DNA of 64,000 nucleotides from positions 52,483 to 116,482 of the forward strand of contig JAGVAP010000136.1 of the NCBI GenBank assembly GCA_020060215.1. Direction: 5' to 3'. Under the pieces are notes generated by a model, which saw nothing but the letters and a program-made list of their open reading frames with translations, was not told the origin of the DNA and did not search any database. The DNA comes from Deltaproteobacteria bacterium. Lineage in GTDB: Bacteria > Desulfobacterota > DSM-4660 > Desulfatiglandales > HGW-15. The position numbers and the translations under genes were made by a program. Positions 1 through 9,002 of this stretch are shown here, piece by piece (positions within the stretch are counted from its first letter, which is position 1; each line of letters opens with the position of its first letter).

Positions 1-163
1 CCGCCGCGTATCCTCCGCGGCCCTGCGAACTGTTCTTCCCGTGCATGCTTCTCTCAAATGACTGAAACGAAGTGTCTTTCTGGAGTAGAGCCGGTTGCAC
101 CTTTATGGCACCGATATTGCGGTCCGCAACGGGCATCGACAGGATGGAGGCGGAGAGGAGCGG

Positions 164-481
164 GTGAGAGGCGGACGGCATGACATGAGGGAAGGGCCCG
201 AAGGACGGTACGCCAACTTTTTTGAGATCGGCCACAACAGCATCGAGTTTGTACTGGACTTCGCCCAGTTCTATCCGGACCAGGGGCATGCGGTCGTACA
301 TACGCGGATCATCACCAATCCGGTCCACGCCAGGGCTCTGATGGAAGTCCTGTCAAGTTCCATCCGGCAGTATGAGCGCGAGTTCGGCCGGCGATCGTCC
401 GAGGGAACCCCTGCGGTTCGAAAGATGCCATGCTACATCTTCAGCAGGGCCGATTGCAAAGAGGAGGATCGCGAGACATGA
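164..481 (+). CDS. DUF3467-family small protein
   Basis: A protein of about 105 residues. The core, beginning near RYANFFEIGHNSIEF and running through a DFAQFYPDQG stretch to IITNPVHARALMEVL, matches the DUF3467 family pattern as I know it; the biochemical role of that family is not established. The GTG at 164 is preferred because AGGAG lies just upstream; ATG 185 is the alternative. Its stop overlaps the next start as ATGA, so it belongs to the tail-gene operon. It is the first complete gene in the window and the operon may begin further left. A regulatory or assembly role is only inferred from position. Confidence 0.7.
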   Translation: MRGGRHDMREGPEGRYANFFEIGHNSIEFVLDFAQFYPDQGHAVVHTRIITNPVHARALMEVLSSSIRQYEREFGRRSSEGTPAVRKMPCYIFSRADCKEEDRET

Positions 482-1425
482 ATTATGTGGATGCCACACT
501 GGTGCGACTGGGCGATCCGCAAACAAGGTCCGAGCTTTATGACGCCTCCTCGCTGGAGCAGATCGTCGCGACGGCTTACGAGGTTGACGCCATGGGGATG
601 GAAGGGCCCTACCAGCCGGTCTTCGACGAGTTCCGGGTCGGGGTCGCCTTTCCGGCGTTGTCCGTCGTGGAGGGTACCTGGAGACCCACGGGAAGCCCGG
701 AGAAGGTGGAAGCCTTTTTTCAGGTCTCCGGTCTCGGCAACAGGGACCTCCCCCGGGTGGACGCCTTTTGGCGAGGAGCAATCATAGGCCGGGCGGTACC
801 CGCAACCGGCCGCATTACTGATGTGGGGTTAGAGTGGGCTGACGTGACCAAAATCGACGAGGAGATCGAAGCGGGTATGGGGGCTCTTCCCCATGATCCC
901 CGGACACTGGAGCAGGAACGTCGCTTGCGGTTCCTGGCACGTATTCGCACCGGTATGGACGCGCCCGCCGGATTTACCGGAGAAATGCTGGACCGGTGGC
1001 TGGCCGAGATGGGTGCAGCCTCCGTGGGCGAACTCCTCTCCAGTTATCGAGGGATTTTTCAGGGAGGAGCGGCTCGCATCGCCTTCTCCCCGCCCCCGGC
1101 TGCCGCCCCTTCACCCGTTCGACTGCCGATCGCTGCTGTGCTTCTGATTCGAGACAACGGGTTTTCGGTTGCGCAGCTCCTGATGGAGAGCAAGCTGATA
1201 CAGGAGCGGCTCGGGACCCTGTCCTTGGACCGACCACGGGATCCATCCCTTGTGCTTCGCCATGAGCTGCCGGTGATCTGGGTGGTCCCGATCGCTGTCT
1301 TTGATCATGAGGATTGGCCAGGCGGAGCGCAGGGTATGAACGACCACCAGCTCAGGGCCGCCCGCCGGGCGAGAGCGGCGCAGTGGCTTGCCCGCGAAGG
1401 CATAGCCCTCATGGTAACCCCTTGA
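478..1425 (+). CDS. Uncharacterised protein of the tail operon
   Basis: A 315-residue protein that I cannot assign to a named family. The ATG at 478 overlaps the DUF3467 stop (ATGA), which fixes the start. A Pro/Ala-rich linker near residues 203-213 separates a mixed N-terminal region from a short hydrophobic C-terminal region that includes PIAAVLLIRDNGFSVAQLL. It lies 55 bases upstream of the sheath gene and is probably co-transcribed with it. By position it could be a terminator, cap or tail-completion protein, but no motif proves this. Confidence 0.7.
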   Translation: MNYVDATLVRLGDPQTRSELYDASSLEQIVATAYEVDAMGMEGPYQPVFDEFRVGVAFPALSVVEGTWRPTGSPEKVEAFFQVSGLGNRDLPRVDAFWRGAIIGRAVPATGRITDVGLEWADVTKIDEEIEAGMGALPHDPRTLEQERRLRFLARIRTGMDAPAGFTGEMLDRWLAEMGAASVGELLSSYRGIFQGGAARIAFSPPPAAAPSPVRLPIAAVLLIRDNGFSVAQLLMESKLIQERLGTLSLDRPRDPSLVLRHELPVIWVVPIAVFDHEDWPGGAQGMNDHQLRAARRARAAQWLAREGIALMVTP

Positions 1426-1480
1426 GGGATCAGGGGGTGAGGCTTCGGCCAGGCCCAAACAACACGAGAAGGAGGTAGAC

Positions 1481-2662
1481 ATGGCACCAGTCGCAGCAGC
1501 TTATCCCTTTATAGAGGTACGGATCGACACGGCGGCACTTGCCCCGGTTGCCCAGCGGGCGCCCGGTGTCATCGCGGTCGTGGGAAAGACGCCGGCCGGT
1601 GCCGACGGCGGCACTGCAGCCGTGAACAAACCCCAGGTCGTGGACACTCTGGACCAGGCGGCGCTGCTCTTTGCAAAGGTCAATCAGGACGGCTCGGTCG
1701 CGGGGACCCCTCTCTACGATTCCATGAGGTCGGCCATGCTCCAGGATCCCAAGCCTTCCAAGATGTACGGGGTTCGGGTGGATGGGGACAATTACGCGGC
1801 TGCCCTCTCCGCCCTGGAAGCGGCCGACGACGTGACATTCGTCTCTCTGGCCGGTGAGGTCGGGGTGGGGTCGGCGGCAGCGGGAGGGAATCCTGCGACC
1901 AACCTGATGGCGCTCAAAGAGCATGTGGAGAACATGTCGGCCCAGGGGCAAAGGCGGCTTGGCGTGGCCATGGTGAATCCGTCCACCCCCAAGTCCAACA
2001 CCTACGTGAACGATGTCAGCAACGCAGTGGCTCCCCTCAAGAGCGACTCGAGCCGGATGGTGATCGTAGCCTCCCGTGGGGCGAGCACCGATGCGGCGAC
2101 GGCGGCCATGTCCGCCATGGCGGGCTATGAGCCGCACATCTCCATGGTGCTCAAGAGAGTCCGGGGCATTTCCATCCCTGTGGAGGCCCAGTACAGCCCA
2201 TCGGAAATCAAGGGGCTTTCAGAGGCCGAGATCAATCCGATCATCGACCCGGCGCTCATCGTCGGGGAAAGCCTGCATTTTGCCGAGGGTCGCTGCTTCA
2301 CCACGAATGCAGACCTTCTCTATATCGATATCGTGAGGACGTTGGACGACATCGAGTTCCAGCTCAAGGCCGGCTTGATCGGTCAGGTGGGGGATGCACG
2401 GATCACACGTGCCGGCATGACGAGGGTCAAGACACGGGTCGAGGGCATCTTGGGTCCCCTCAAAAGGCGCAACGTGATCGCGGACTACAGCGTGGATATC
2501 CCGATCCTTAATATCTTTGGCGTGCCCGAAAGCACCTGGACACCTGCGGATACCAATATCGTGAATACGGCCCGAGCCAACCGGATCGTGGATATGCTGG
2601 TCACCGTGACCTACGGGCCCGCGGTCCACCGGCTCAAGGTGACTCTGGCACCCAAGTTCTGA
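1481..2662 (+). CDS. Contractile tail sheath protein
   Basis: A 393-residue phage-type tail sheath protein whose subunits would form the contracting outer cylinder around the tube. The N terminus (YPFIEVRIDTAALAP, then GVIAVVGKTP) has the sheath handshake-arm/beta character. The C-terminal part (NIVNTARANRIVDMLVTVTYG) resembles the conserved sheath C-terminal domain. GAAGGAGG seven bases before ATG 1481 is a strong ribosome binding site and fixes the start. The tube gene follows 58 bases later, the usual sheath-tube order in P2-like phages, tailocins and injection systems. Only one sheath gene is seen, whereas Afp/PVC clusters usually carry several. Confidence 0.9.
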   Translation: MAPVAAAYPFIEVRIDTAALAPVAQRAPGVIAVVGKTPAGADGGTAAVNKPQVVDTLDQAALLFAKVNQDGSVAGTPLYDSMRSAMLQDPKPSKMYGVRVDGDNYAAALSALEAADDVTFVSLAGEVGVGSAAAGGNPATNLMALKEHVENMSAQGQRRLGVAMVNPSTPKSNTYVNDVSNAVAPLKSDSSRMVIVASRGASTDAATAAMSAMAGYEPHISMVLKRVRGISIPVEAQYSPSEIKGLSEAEINPIIDPALIVGESLHFAEGRCFTTNADLLYIDIVRTLDDIEFQLKAGLIGQVGDARITRAGMTRVKTRVEGILGPLKRRNVIADYSVDIPILNIFGVPESTWTPADTNIVNTARANRIVDMLVTVTYGPAVHRLKVTLAPKF

Positions 2663-2720
2663 AAACGTAAGCGGTGCCCCATCGAATCTCGCCAACCGGC
2701 CCGACAAGGAGGAACACACC

Positions 2721-3161
2721 ATGCCAGACTGGAAGACCCGCCTCGCTGTTTCCTACAAGGAAAAGAATCAAAAAGATGTCGACATCACCCCGATCGACTC
2801 CTTCAGTCCCACCTTCACCCTCAATGCAGAGCCCCTTCACTCGATTGAGCAGACTCATATCGGAGTGGTGTATTCTCCGGAGGCCCTCTCCTTTTCCATG
2901 ACGGTGAAGACCATCGGGAATGTGGCCGCGCAGCTCACAGCCCTTGCCCTCCAGGGAAAGCGATTCGATATCACCCTGCAGGAAAGCGACAACGGGGGGA
3001 CGGAGTGGGCTTTCAAGACGATCGTGATGAAGGAGTGCATCATCACCAGCGCCAACCCCACCTCTGCGGTGGTGTCCGGAGCTCCAACCGCCACCTTTTC
3101 AGGGTTCAGTCTCGCTGCCTCGGTGGCAGGAAAGACAGGCGAGGCGATTGAAGTACCCTAG
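2721..3161 (+). CDS. Major tail tube protein
   Basis: A 146-residue protein in the classical position right after the sheath. Beta-rich composition, a SIEQTHIGVVYSPEALSF segment and a compact size fit the tail-tube fold (P2 FII / gp19-like), whose hexameric rings stack into the inner channel. AAGGAGGAAC lies just before ATG 2721. No extra domain or signal peptide is present. Family assignment rests on length, position and fold-like pattern rather than a catalytic motif. Confidence 0.8.
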   Translation: MPDWKTRLAVSYKEKNQKDVDITPIDSFSPTFTLNAEPLHSIEQTHIGVVYSPEALSFSMTVKTIGNVAAQLTALALQGKRFDITLQESDNGGTEWAFKTIVMKECIITSANPTSAVVSGAPTATFSGFSLAASVAGKTGEAIEVP

Positions 3162-3194
3162 TCGCGAAGAACGGTTTGCTGAAAGGGGGCGACG

Positions 3195-3467
3195 GTGGCG
3201 GAGGAGAAGTACAGGACGGAAACCATGGGCGGACAGGCGACGCTGGTCGAGGAGTCTGGAATCAGCCTCTTGAGAAAAGGAGAACTGGTCCTGCCCGCTG
3301 CCGGCGCCAAGGCGCAGGGCAGACGGGTGAGCGAAGACGCCCGCACCTATATCTCCTATCATTTCCCGGTGGAAATCGAGGTGAGGGGTTCCCCGGAGCC
3401 GCTGGACCCCAGGGATATCGCAGACCAGGCGCTCCGGAGGCTCGTGGAGGGCCTGGAAGGACTCTGA
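3195..3467 (+). CDS. Small tail protein resembling a tape-measure C-terminal segment
   Basis: A 90-residue protein with a GTG start at 3195, preceded by GAAAGGGGG. The ESGISLLRKGELVLPA stretch and the C-terminal ALRRLVEGLEGL helix resemble the last part of many phage tape-measure proteins, in which a Gly-rich G-E-x-V-x-P segment precedes a terminal helix. Here it stands alone, immediately before the large gene that occupies the tape-measure position. In P2-like order this slot is held by gpE/E'. Function is inferred from position only. Its stop overlaps the next start (ATGA). Confidence 0.6.
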   Translation: MAEEKYRTETMGGQATLVEESGISLLRKGELVLPAAGAKAQGRRVSEDARTYISYHFPVEIEVRGSPEPLDPRDIADQALRRLVEGLEGL

Positions 3468-6400
3468 TGATGCCGGTCTCCGTGCACATTCCCATTCGCA
3501 TCAAGGTGGATCCCGGTGCGCTCCGAGAGCTGCGACCCGCCCTTGAGGAGGCCTTTGTTGCCGCAGTAGGTCGCGCCTTGGGGAACTCGCGCAAGGTGGT
3601 GGTGGAAGAGCGTGGGGGTTACATGGGAATCCGCCTCGCACCCCCGGATGTAACGTGGTCCGGCGATGGTCTCCACGCAGTACACGAGGCGGATCGCACC
3701 GAGATCGAAGAGATGCTGTCGTCGGCTCTTTTCGCAGCAGCCGGGGCATGTGGCCTCCTCCAGCTTGCAGGTGCCCCGCAGAGGGTTCCCGCGCCCCTAT
3801 CCGGCCATGTGGAGGAAATGCTGGACCAGGATCGCTATTCCTCTCTTCTGGGGGTTTACGCAATCCCGTCCCATGACCGGGAAGGGGAGCCGGTCGCCGT
3901 GCCGGTGGACCCGGATAAGGCGCCCCTGGATGAAGCGGGCCTGTTCGAGGTTGAGTGGCAGTGGCGGACCATCGACCCTTCCAGGGAGCTTCGTGAGGCC
4001 ATCCACGTGGAAATGGGGGTCAGGGGCTTGGAGTTACCGGAGAGGGGGTATCTCGGAATCATTTTCCAGCGAGCCGATGGCCGCAAGTACCTGAGTCTTC
4101 TTCATCTGCCCGATCAGGGGGAGATCGCCACCGCACCTCTCACAGGGCTCTTTCGACTCGAACTGTCCGGCGAGGGAAAGGACGCACGGTTCAGACAGGC
4201 TCCGGTGGCCATGCCGCCTCGCGCCCTGTACAGGATCCGATGGTACGCCCGGGGACAAAGCCGCGAGGATCGAGTCGACGCCTATCGCCGTTTTTTCGGC
4301 GAGTTTCTGAAGGAGACCATTCGCGCTCGGGCAGAGAGGCTCTCCACGAAGATCAAGAGGAGCGAATTCTCGGCCCAACTGGAGATCAAGGTGGAGAAGA
4401 TCCTGGCCGAGATGGTGGATCGGCTGGAAAGGACCGCTCCCGAGACCAGAAGCTTCCTGGAGCTCACGGTGGACGGCACGCATTGCCTCCTCCAGACAGG
4501 CTTGGATCTTCCCGCGGACCTGGATACGGAGCTGATTCCGATCGTGGATTTCCGGGAGGCGCGTGCCAAAGAGAGGAAACCCACGGAAGCGGGCGCCGAG
4601 CCGGGACCTCCCGCGGTCCCGGGACCGGGCGAAGGGACCGGAGGGAGGCATGGGAGAGGAGCGGCCGGTGTCGGGGAGGAGACCACGGGAGAGGGACTTG
4701 CGGGCCGTGAAGATGCCGGTCCCCCAGGCTTTGTGGTGGTACCGGGCGCGCCGGCTGAAGAGGCCGGCGCCCCTCTCTATCCACCGTCTTTGGGCAAAGG
4801 GGAGCTCCGGGAGTGCAGCCCGCTCCTGGGAGAGCCCGCCCTCGAGCAACTGGGAGAAGACGGGGGTCTTTTGAGACAATCGATCCGGGAGATTGCGGCA
4901 AAGCTTCAGATCGAGCCCTGCGAGTATGCGGCCTGCTTTTGCCTCATGGCCGCCGAAGCCCTGAGCGCCCGTGCGGCGGCAGTGACCCGACAGGGGGTGA
5001 CGGAGACCGGTTTCACCATGCCCGTGGGGGCAGGCCGGGGCAACCTGGGTCTGCTGGAGTTTACACCCACCACCTCGCCCGCCATCCAGTTTTTCCGTCA
5101 CCTGGCCGGGGTGGTTCCTCTGATCACCCGGCTTTCCTCCATCGTCCGGCTGGTGTACGCAAAGCCGGAGCACAGGGGCAAGATCCAGGGTCACTGGGGA
5201 CATGACCCGTCCGGCTGGTCGCTCCATTTCCTCATGGAGCTCACCCCGGAGATGAAGTCCGCTGTGGCCTACATGTTCGCAGCGACCTGTCAGATCATCC
5301 TCCTCCAGATTCTTCGTTCGTCCCGGGAGCAGATTCAGGCCCGTCTCAACCGCATGGATCAATACGCGGCCGCCTTTGAGCAGGTGATCGTCCCTTCCCT
5401 GATGAAGATCGAGGAGATCACCCGCCTTCGAGAACGGCTGCGGAGCTGGAAGCGCCTGGATCTGGCGGAACGCACCATGAGAGGTGTCTTGCCCTCCGGC
5501 CGACCGGGGCCGAACCTGCTGGCCGTTCCGATGGTCCAGACCTCCTGGCTCTTGGCGACTCGAGATCTTACCGAGATGCTGAAAGCCGGGATGCGTGCGC
5601 CTCAAGGGAGGCGCGGCGTTGCAGGGGAGGTGCTCTTCGAGGGAGACGAACCCCGCATCTGGGACAGCGCCGGGTGTCTCTGGACCGAGGGGGGCCTCGA
5701 GAGCGCCATGGTCGTGCGGCGCGGCCTCATCGAGAGCGTGGACCCCCTCGTCAAGCAGCTCGTGGACTTGGACGAGGTGCTGGACCGTTTTCGCAACAGA
5801 GGCGAAGGCGTCCGCGGGGAATTGGAGAACATCCTCAGGGAGATGCTGGCCCACAACCAGGAGATGCTCGAAAAGACGGAAGCTTCGTGGGAATTCGCCT
5901 TCAGGGCCGGCAAGATCCGGGAGAACCTCAAGGCCAGGACCGTGCCCGGCACCAGCTTTGCCCTGGACGGCGTCCACCTGCTCGCCCATGATCAGATCGG
6001 CGACTTCTTCCGCGGAGATCCCCACTATGCGATCGGCATCAATGCGCTCTTCAACTGGGAATTGGGGGCTCAATCCATCAAGGCCTTTTTCGAATACGGC
6101 GCCTTGATCCTGCTTGCCGTTTTCTGTCCGCCGGCTGCCTTTGTAGCCGGTGCCGCGCTGAGCCTGAGGGACTACGGCAAGGCGACCGAGCGGGAGCGGC
6201 TTTACCAATCCCTTATTGACCCCGAGCTGGTGCTGACCAGGGCGGAAGTGGAGATGGATCTCTTTGCAGCCCGCCTGGGCGTAGCCCTGTCCTTTGTGCC
6301 GGAAGTAGGCTCCATCCTGGGGAGGGGTGCGGCGCTGGCCGTGCGACTGGGTGCACGTGGAACCGCTCGGGCCGCGGCAGGGACGGCGCGGGGCCTCTAC

Positions 6401-6679
6401 CGGGCAGGCCCCCGGAAGATCGGCGCCAAAATCGGCAAGTGGATCACGAGTTCAACGGCAGAGAGCCTCAAGCATGGGGTGTCCATCGCCTTCCTCCGGG
6501 AGATCGCGACGGACCAGTTCATGGATCGGTTCCTCACACTCATGATCCATCCCATCATCGAGAGCCTGGAAAGGGAGATCGCTGTAGCCGGCTCCCAGGG
6601 CGGGATCTCAGGCGCCCAGCGCACCCTCCGCCGATTGGGCCTTCAGCAGACGCGCCAGGCCGAAGAAAGGAGGCCGTGA
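3467..6679 (+). CDS. Large two-part protein in the tape-measure slot
   Basis: A 1,070-residue protein. ATG 3467 overlaps the previous stop; ATG 3470 is equally possible, and an open upstream extension to 3176 is rejected because it overlaps gene 3195. Roughly residues 1-375 form a charged alpha/beta part, 377-412 a Pro/Gly-rich linker, and the rest a helical part. Near residues 877-900 is a strongly hydrophobic segment (ALILLAVFCPPAAFVAGAAL). After it comes a Gly/Ala-rich stretch with VALSFVPEVGSILGRGAA, reminiscent of pre-toxin regions of polymorphic toxins. It may be a tape measure, a translocated effector, or both. I recognise no catalytic domain. Confidence 0.65.
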   Translation: MMPVSVHIPIRIKVDPGALRELRPALEEAFVAAVGRALGNSRKVVVEERGGYMGIRLAPPDVTWSGDGLHAVHEADRTEIEEMLSSALFAAAGACGLLQLAGAPQRVPAPLSGHVEEMLDQDRYSSLLGVYAIPSHDREGEPVAVPVDPDKAPLDEAGLFEVEWQWRTIDPSRELREAIHVEMGVRGLELPERGYLGIIFQRADGRKYLSLLHLPDQGEIATAPLTGLFRLELSGEGKDARFRQAPVAMPPRALYRIRWYARGQSREDRVDAYRRFFGEFLKETIRARAERLSTKIKRSEFSAQLEIKVEKILAEMVDRLERTAPETRSFLELTVDGTHCLLQTGLDLPADLDTELIPIVDFREARAKERKPTEAGAEPGPPAVPGPGEGTGGRHGRGAAGVGEETTGEGLAGREDAGPPGFVVVPGAPAEEAGAPLYPPSLGKGELRECSPLLGEPALEQLGEDGGLLRQSIREIAAKLQIEPCEYAACFCLMAAEALSARAAAVTRQGVTETGFTMPVGAGRGNLGLLEFTPTTSPAIQFFRHLAGVVPLITRLSSIVRLVYAKPEHRGKIQGHWGHDPSGWSLHFLMELTPEMKSAVAYMFAATCQIILLQILRSSREQIQARLNRMDQYAAAFEQVIVPSLMKIEEITRLRERLRSWKRLDLAERTMRGVLPSGRPGPNLLAVPMVQTSWLLATRDLTEMLKAGMRAPQGRRGVAGEVLFEGDEPRIWDSAGCLWTEGGLESAMVVRRGLIESVDPLVKQLVDLDEVLDRFRNRGEGVRGELENILREMLAHNQEMLEKTEASWEFAFRAGKIRENLKARTVPGTSFALDGVHLLAHDQIGDFFRGDPHYAIGINALFNWELGAQSIKAFFEYGALILLAVFCPPAAFVAGAALSLRDYGKATERERLYQSLIDPELVLTRAEVEMDLFAARLGVALSFVPEVGSILGRGAALAVRLGARGTARAAAGTARGLYRAGPRKIGAKIGKWITSSTAESLKHGVSIAFLREIATDQFMDRFLTLMIHPIIESLEREIAVAGSQGGISGAQRTLRRLGLQQTRQAEERRP

Positions 6680-7857
6680 GGGTGGCCAGGGGCTTCTTCC
6701 ACCAGGGTCTGTTCAGTGGCGTGGACGTACCGGTGTGGGTGGCGGCCGACAGCCACCTCTCGGGATTCCGGGACCGCCTGACCGACCTGGGGGTGAGCCG
6801 CCGAGAAGCCCAAAGGTTTGTGGAAAACCTCTTGTGGGCTGTGCTGCATGATTTTTCGGCCCATTATGACGGCCATATGTCGAAGCATCTCGACCGCATC
6901 GCCGAAATCCGGCAAACCTTGGAAGCGTGCTACAGCGCCGTCCTCACGCTGGACCCGAACCAACCCATCCCCGGCCATCTCCAGCCCGAGAACCTGAGCC
7001 GGCTCTTCGAGCAGCTGGAATCCCACCTCCGGGCCGTTGAAGGCCGCACCGCCACAAGGCACCTGAGGGATGCACAGGACATGGACACGGAGAATCTGGA
7101 CGCACTGCTCCGTCGGGAAGCCGGTGAAGAAAGGCAGCGGACCTTGGCGGAGTCAGCCCCGGACATCCTCCTGGACGACCCTGAGCTGGCCCGCATCGAA
7201 ATGGAGTATATGCACCTCCCCGAGCATCAGAGGAAGTGGGTCGCGCTCCGCCTCCTTGCCCTGGAACGCCGCGTTTCAATGTCGGAGCAGCAGCGGGTCG
7301 GCCGTCTTGCCTATCGTGAACGCCTTGCCTTCATCCCCGAAGATCGGCGTCTCCGGCTGCGGCTGGAGATCCAGGCAGGCATGTTCAGCCACTTCCACAT
7401 GCCGGGAGGCTGGGAGGCCACGCTCAGGCGCCTGCCCGCTTTCGGAGAAGCCAACATAGCGCAGCTTCAACGGCTGCAGGGACTCGACCAGCTGTTCCTT
7501 GCCAACGGCTACGAGCTGCGCATCAGAGGGCCCAATGGCGTAGACTTCATGCCCGACGGCGTTCGTTTCCTGGACGGCGGCCGGACCAGATACCAGTTTC
7601 TGGAGCACAAGGAGCCCCTGCGGGGGAAGGATAGGAGTTTCTTCGACACGGAGGCAGGGCGCCGGAAGCTTCGCGAGACGCTGGAGAGATACGCCGCCAT
7701 CGCCTCTGCTCTTCACGGCAACGGATGTGTGGGCTTCATGTGGTCTACCGGGCAGAAGTGGCTGGACACCATCATCGCGGAAGAGATCGGCCATATTACC
7801 AGGAGCAACCCCGCCCTTGGCCAATTCCTGCTCCTCGACCCCGGTGCGCCCCATTAG
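6676..7857 (+). CDS. Tail-operon protein with nuclease-like D...ExK motif
   Basis: A 393-residue protein; GTG 6676 overlaps the preceding stop (GTGA). Residues 1-270 are helical and charged. The C-terminal part has D290 and D294 (VDFMPDGVRF), then E310 and K312 (FLEHKEPL), the D-x(n)-E-x-K spacing of PD-(D/E)xK nucleases. Two helices follow (RRKLRETLERYAAIASAL). No capsid or packaging genes nearby would explain a phage nuclease, so an effector delivered by the tail, or an accessory protein of the preceding large gene, is inferred. The nuclease assignment rests on a short motif and could be coincidental. Confidence 0.6.
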   Translation: MRVARGFFHQGLFSGVDVPVWVAADSHLSGFRDRLTDLGVSRREAQRFVENLLWAVLHDFSAHYDGHMSKHLDRIAEIRQTLEACYSAVLTLDPNQPIPGHLQPENLSRLFEQLESHLRAVEGRTATRHLRDAQDMDTENLDALLRREAGEERQRTLAESAPDILLDDPELARIEMEYMHLPEHQRKWVALRLLALERRVSMSEQQRVGRLAYRERLAFIPEDRRLRLRLEIQAGMFSHFHMPGGWEATLRRLPAFGEANIAQLQRLQGLDQLFLANGYELRIRGPNGVDFMPDGVRFLDGGRTRYQFLEHKEPLRGKDRSFFDTEAGRRKLRETLERYAAIASALHGNGCVGFMWSTGQKWLDTIIAEEIGHITRSNPALGQFLLLDPGAPH

Positions 7858-7870
7858 AAGGAGGCCGAAG

Positions 7871-8371
7871 ATGGCGATCACCCGGACTTTCCAGCAGTAT
7901 GCCGCCGTCCCCTCTGCGATCCTCTCCGACGGGATCATCCCGGTCCCCTTATGGGCCGTAACGGCCATGTCCCTCAACCAGAGCTACCATCTGCCCCCGA
8001 TCGGCTCCTCCGGGTCGAGGGCGGTGATGGCCACCCACGATGACACCATTACCCTGAACGGGGTGCTGGCGGGCGCATTGCGGTTCTCCTGGAAATTGGC
8101 CCTGGAAAATCTCGCGGAGATCAGCAAGCGGGGCAGCGCCATCGGCTCTTACTCGAAGGGGAGATTCTCCGGCCTGATCCTGGTCACCTCCATGACGATC
8201 CGAACGGACATGCAGATTGAAAAGCTCTCCTTCAGCATCTCCGCGTCCAGACGGGAGGTGATCGACGTCTCGGTCACGCTCCTTCATCTGCCCCGCCCGG
8301 GCGCGTTGGGCAAGCTGCTGGACACCGGCGCTCTGGGCGTGGCCGCCCTGATGGATTGGATGGGAAACTGA
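7871..8371 (+). CDS. gpU-like tail protein
   Basis: A 166-residue protein. AGAAGGAGG precedes ATG 7871, which is preferred over an upstream in-frame ATG. The pattern DDTITLNGVLAGALRFSW, then helix LENLAEISKRGSAIGSY, then GLILVTSMTIRTDM and SFSISASRR follows the layout of P2 gpU-type tail proteins (beta strand, helix, strand, charged end). These act in tail completion or tube initiation. Its position before the spike gene agrees with the P2 order U-X-D. Confidence 0.6.
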   Translation: MAITRTFQQYAAVPSAILSDGIIPVPLWAVTAMSLNQSYHLPPIGSSGSRAVMATHDDTITLNGVLAGALRFSWKLALENLAEISKRGSAIGSYSKGRFSGLILVTSMTIRTDMQIEKLSFSISASRREVIDVSVTLLHLPRPGALGKLLDTGALGVAALMDWMGN

Positions 8372-8372
8372 C

Positions 8373-9002
8373 ATGAAGACCCGCATCCCGATCGAACGGT
8401 ACCTGGTTCCGGAAAGATCGACGGCAGTGCCGGAAGGGCTTGCCGTCGTAGCGGAAAGCATCCTGGGCGGATTGCCCCATGTCATCCGGCTCGATCACGA
8501 TGTATCGCTGCTGCTGGTGATCCCGACCGGACTGGCCCTGACCTGGCGGGATATGGATCCCGCAACGATGGTGAGCACCAGCGCGCCGGAGCTTTCCCCG
8601 CACCGCAATGATGCGTACGGACCGGCACGGGATGCGAACCGGGCCCCGGCAAGGCTCCTCGTCAGGGCCGGGGAGACCCTGACCGCTTCGGTGCCCCTGA
8701 CTGCCGGGGTCCGGACACGGATCCCCCAAGACGGCGTCCCGGGCCGGGGCGTCCGGATCGAGATGACCGTTCTCTCCTGGGATATCCGGGCCGGGAGCCT
8801 GCGGGGGCCGGGGGACTTCGGCTCCTCGATCAGATTGGCGTGGCGGAAGTACGATGAGGGTGCCCTGCACTACTCCACTCCGCCCGTGAACCCGCACCTG
8901 ATACCGCGGCTGAAGCCCCAGTTCAAGATGGCTTCCCTCCTGGGGCTGGCGATCCCGGTGGCGCTTCCCCGGTTCAAGGCCAAAAAGGCGGTTCTGCCAT
9001 GA
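8373..9002 (+). CDS. Uncharacterised baseplate-proximal protein
   Basis: A 209-residue protein, one base downstream of the gpU-like gene and overlapping the spike gene by ATGA. No known motif is recognised. It is Pro/Arg-rich with beta-type segments (DHDVSLLLVIPTGLALTW), a central RLLVRAGETLTASVPL strand pair, and a basic hydrophobic C terminus ending KAKKAVLP. Its place between the gpU-like and VgrG-like genes suggests a tube-baseplate adaptor comparable in position to P2 gpX. That is inference from gene order alone. Confidence 0.6.
   Translation: MKTRIPIERYLVPERSTAVPEGLAVVAESILGGLPHVIRLDHDVSLLLVIPTGLALTWRDMDPATMVSTSAPELSPHRNDAYGPARDANRAPARLLVRAGETLTASVPLTAGVRTRIPQDGVPGRGVRIEMTVLSWDIRAGSLRGPGDFGSSIRLAWRKYDEGALHYSTPPVNPHLIPRLKPQFKMASLLGLAIPVALPRFKAKKAVLP

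Noticed and set aside
4034..6208. 724-codon minus-strand frame
   Set aside because: It is antisense to the large tail-operon gene, has no ribosome site, and is a by-product of high GC.
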